This document shows, piece after piece, positions 62,157 to 64,000 of a DNA stretch of 64,000 bases. The notes under the pieces are model-generated. The model was not told where the DNA came from. It was given only the letters and a program-made list of their open reading frames with translations, and ran no database searches. The DNA comes from Teichococcus coralli (GTDB lineage: Bacteria; Pseudomonadota; Alphaproteobacteria; Acetobacterales; Acetobacteraceae). Numbering within the stretch: the stretch's first letter is position 1; the number at the start of each line of letters is the position of its first letter. Both the position numbers and the translations under genes were made by a program. The stretch lies in NCBI RefSeq assembly GCF_009829925.1, contig NZ_SNVJ01000009.1, forward strand, positions 1 through 64,000. The letters run 5' to 3'.

Positions 62157-64000
62157 ATGCGAAGCGACATCCGTTCCCTGCTCGTCGCCCTGGCGGCGGT
62201 CATCCTGCTGCCCTTCGTGCTGCCGCTCTTCGGGCTGACGCTGATCTCGGCGACCGACGTGGTGATCTACGCCATCGCGGTGATGGGGCTGAACATCCTG
62301 GTCGGGCATACCGGCCTGGTCTCCTTCGGGCATGGCGCCTGGTTCGGCATCGGCGCCTATGCCGTCGGCATCATCCAGCGCTACCTCTTTCCCGGCGACA
62401 TGATCCTGCCGGCGGTCGGCGCGGTGCTGGTGGTGGCGGCGCTGGCCGCCGTCGCGGGCGCGCTGATCCTGCGCCGGCGCGGCGTCTATTTCTCGCTGCT
62501 GACGCTGGCGCTGACGGCGATGCTCTACACCATCGCCTTCCGCTGGACGTCGCTGACCGGCGGCGAGAACGGCTTCGGCGGCATCACCCGCTACGCCGTC
62601 CTGCAGGACATGCTGCCCTATTACATCCTGACCGCCGCGGTGGCGCTCGGCGTGGTCTTCCTGCTGTGGCGCTTCCACCACGCGCCGGCGGGCACGGTGC
62701 TGGTGGCGATCCGCGAGAACGAGCAGCGGGCGCGCTTCATCGGCTACAGCACCGACCGCTACAAGCTGCTGGCCTTCGTGCTCTCGGCGAGCGTGACGGG
62801 GCTGGCCGGCGTGCTCTCGGCCTACAACCACCGCTTCGCCTCGGCGGAGCCGATCGCCATCGCCTTCTCGGGCGAGCTGCTGGCGATGGTGGTGATCGGC
62901 GGCATGCGCAGCTTCCTCGGGCCGGCGCTGGGCGCGCTGTTCTACATCCTGTTCCGCGAGTTCCTCTCGATCTACACGCCGAACTGGCTGCTGTTCTTCG
63001 GCCTGCTCTTCGTCGGCTTCATCGTCTTCTCGCCGGACGGGCTGGTGGGCGTCGGGCGGCGGTTGCTGGCGCCGTTCCAGAAGAAGCATGTGGAGGGCGC
63101 CGCCATGGCCGCCCGCCGCACCGAGAGGCCGGAGCCGGTGCCGCCGCGCTTCGTCCGCCCGGGCACGGCCAGCGGGCCGGTGCTGGCGGCGGAAGGGCTG
63201 CGCAAGCGGTTCGGGCGCATCCATGCCGTGCAGGGCGTGAGCTTCGCCGTCGGCGACCGCACGCTGCACGCGCTGATCGGGCCGAACGGCGCCGGCAAGA
63301 CCAGCGCCTTCAACCTGCTCTCCGGCATGTTCCCGCCCGACCAGGGCCGCGTCATGCTGGATGGCAAGGAGGCGACGGGGCTGGCACCGGAGGACATCAC
63401 CCAGGCCGGCATCGGGCGCTCCTTCCAGATCACCAACCTCTTTCCCGACCTTTCCATCGCCGAGAACCTGCGGCTGGCGATCCAGGCGCGGCACCCGGCG
63501 CGCTTCGGCATCTGGCGCAGCGCCCACAGCTACCCCGACATGGCCGATGACACCGACGCGCTGCTGCGCTGGATGGGGCTCGCCGGCATCGAGCGGGCGG
63601 AGGCGGGGGCGCTCTCCTACGGCGGGCAGCGGCTGGTGGACATGGCGGTGGCCGTCGCCACGAGGCCGCGCGTGCTGCTGCTCGACGAGCCGCTGGCCGG
63701 GCTCGCCACCGCCGAGCGGACGCGCGTCGGCGAGCTGATCAAGCGTGTCTCGGCCGACATCCCCGTGCTGCTGGTCGAGCATGACATCGACCGCGTCTTC
63801 GCCCTCGCCGACCGGGTGACGGTGATGAACGACGGCGAGGTGCTGGTGGACGGCACCGTGGAGGACGCGCGCACCGATCCGCGCGTGCAGGAGGTCTATC
63901 TGGGCTCCGGCGCCAGCGCGATCGCCGCCAAGCCGCGCGCCTCGGCGGTGGTGGAGACGCCGCTGCTGAAGCTGGAGGGGATCAACACCTTCTATGGCAA
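62157..64000 (+). CDS. Fused ABC transporter: LivM permease + LivG ATPase + start of LivF ATPase (partial)
   Basis: One open frame of at least 614 codons runs off the window. Residues 1-310 form a LivM-type permease (MGLNILVGHTGLVSFGHGAW). A linker (about 310-338) leads to a LivG-type ATPase: Walker A GPNGAGKTSAFNLL, signature LSYGGQRLVDMAVA, Walker B RVLLLDEPLAGLA and H-loop LLVEHD. After a further linker of about 20 residues a second ATPase begins, LLKLEGINTFYG, like LivF. Normally these are three proteins. No stop or frameshift is seen at either junction. The length of the third domain lies outside the window. Confidence 0.9.
   Translation, partial: MRSDIRSLLVALAAVILLPFVLPLFGLTLISATDVVIYAIAVMGLNILVGHTGLVSFGHGAWFGIGAYAVGIIQRYLFPGDMILPAVGAVLVVAALAAVAGALILRRRGVYFSLLTLALTAMLYTIAFRWTSLTGGENGFGGITRYAVLQDMLPYYILTAAVALGVVFLLWRFHHAPAGTVLVAIRENEQRARFIGYSTDRYKLLAFVLSASVTGLAGVLSAYNHRFASAEPIAIAFSGELLAMVVIGGMRSFLGPALGALFYILFREFLSIYTPNWLLFFGLLFVGFIVFSPDGLVGVGRRLLAPFQKKHVEGAAMAARRTERPEPVPPRFVRPGTASGPVLAAEGLRKRFGRIHAVQGVSFAVGDRTLHALIGPNGAGKTSAFNLLSGMFPPDQGRVMLDGKEATGLAPEDITQAGIGRSFQITNLFPDLSIAENLRLAIQARHPARFGIWRSAHSYPDMADDTDALLRWMGLAGIERAEAGALSYGGQRLVDMAVAVATRPRVLLLDEPLAGLATAERTRVGELIKRVSADIPVLLVEHDIDRVFALADRVTVMNDGEVLVDGTVEDARTDPRVQEVYLGSGASAIAAKPRASAVVETPLLKLEGINTFYG

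Overview
The window is about 64 kb of very G+C-rich DNA from a chromosome of an alphaproteobacterium. It most resembles the Acetobacteraceae (Roseomonas-like). The grounds are a complete-looking hopanoid locus, a GTTC-N7-GTTC type LexA box ahead of imuA-imuB-dnaE2, a DUF1127 protein, and a purC-purS-purQ / purL-bolA-grxD neighbourhood typical of the group. The placement is an inference from gene content. No rRNA, tRNA or CRISPR array was seen.

Layout. 0-1 kb: the 3' end of an RTX-like protein gene with its terminator, then a small DUF6496 gene. 1.1-5 kb: a three-gene molybdenum hydroxylase of the PaoABC type. 5.2-18 kb: hopanoid genes hpnA-B-D-E-F-G on the plus strand, hpnH and ispH on the minus strand, then hpnM (plus) and hpnN (minus). 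18-26 kb: a membrane-lipid and phosphonate block with a diiron ferritin-like protein, a CDP-alcohol phosphatidyltransferase, PhnW, an LPG-synthase-like membrane protein, phosphonopyruvate decarboxylase, a PepM-nucleotidyltransferase fusion and a divergent second nucleotidyltransferase. Read together, the last block can make 2-aminoethylphosphonate, activate it with a nucleotide and transfer it to a lipid. Hopanoid and putative phosphonolipid genes therefore form one envelope-lipid supercluster.

25.9-35 kb: a PepSY membrane gene broken by an in-frame amber codon, a DUF2946 gene, the SOS mutasome operon imuA-imuB-dnaE2 with an upstream LexA box, a pirin and a small secreted protein. 35-43.3 kb: an apparent internally deleted OsmC remnant, an FAD oxidoreductase, a winged-helix/TPR regulator, a DUF1127 protein, a DMT exporter, a trans-sulfuration-type PLP enzyme, an ABM monooxygenase and a TspO-like membrane protein.

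43.4-52.4 kb: purine and Fe-S genes on the minus strand (purC, purS, purQ, then purL, bolA, grxD). The usually adjacent purQ and purL are separated by about 4 kb. That gap holds an A+T-rich, foreign-looking gene of unknown function (possibly nuclease-like), a transposase-derived DNA-binding protein and several small genes.

52.5-64 kb: a TctC-type solute receptor, a divergent AmpR-like regulator and class A beta-lactamase pair, a hybrid histidine kinase whose 3' end is tandemly repeated, an SDR, a GntR regulator and a branched-chain-amino-acid-type ABC transporter. In that transporter LivM, LivG and the start of LivF are fused in one reading frame that runs off the window.
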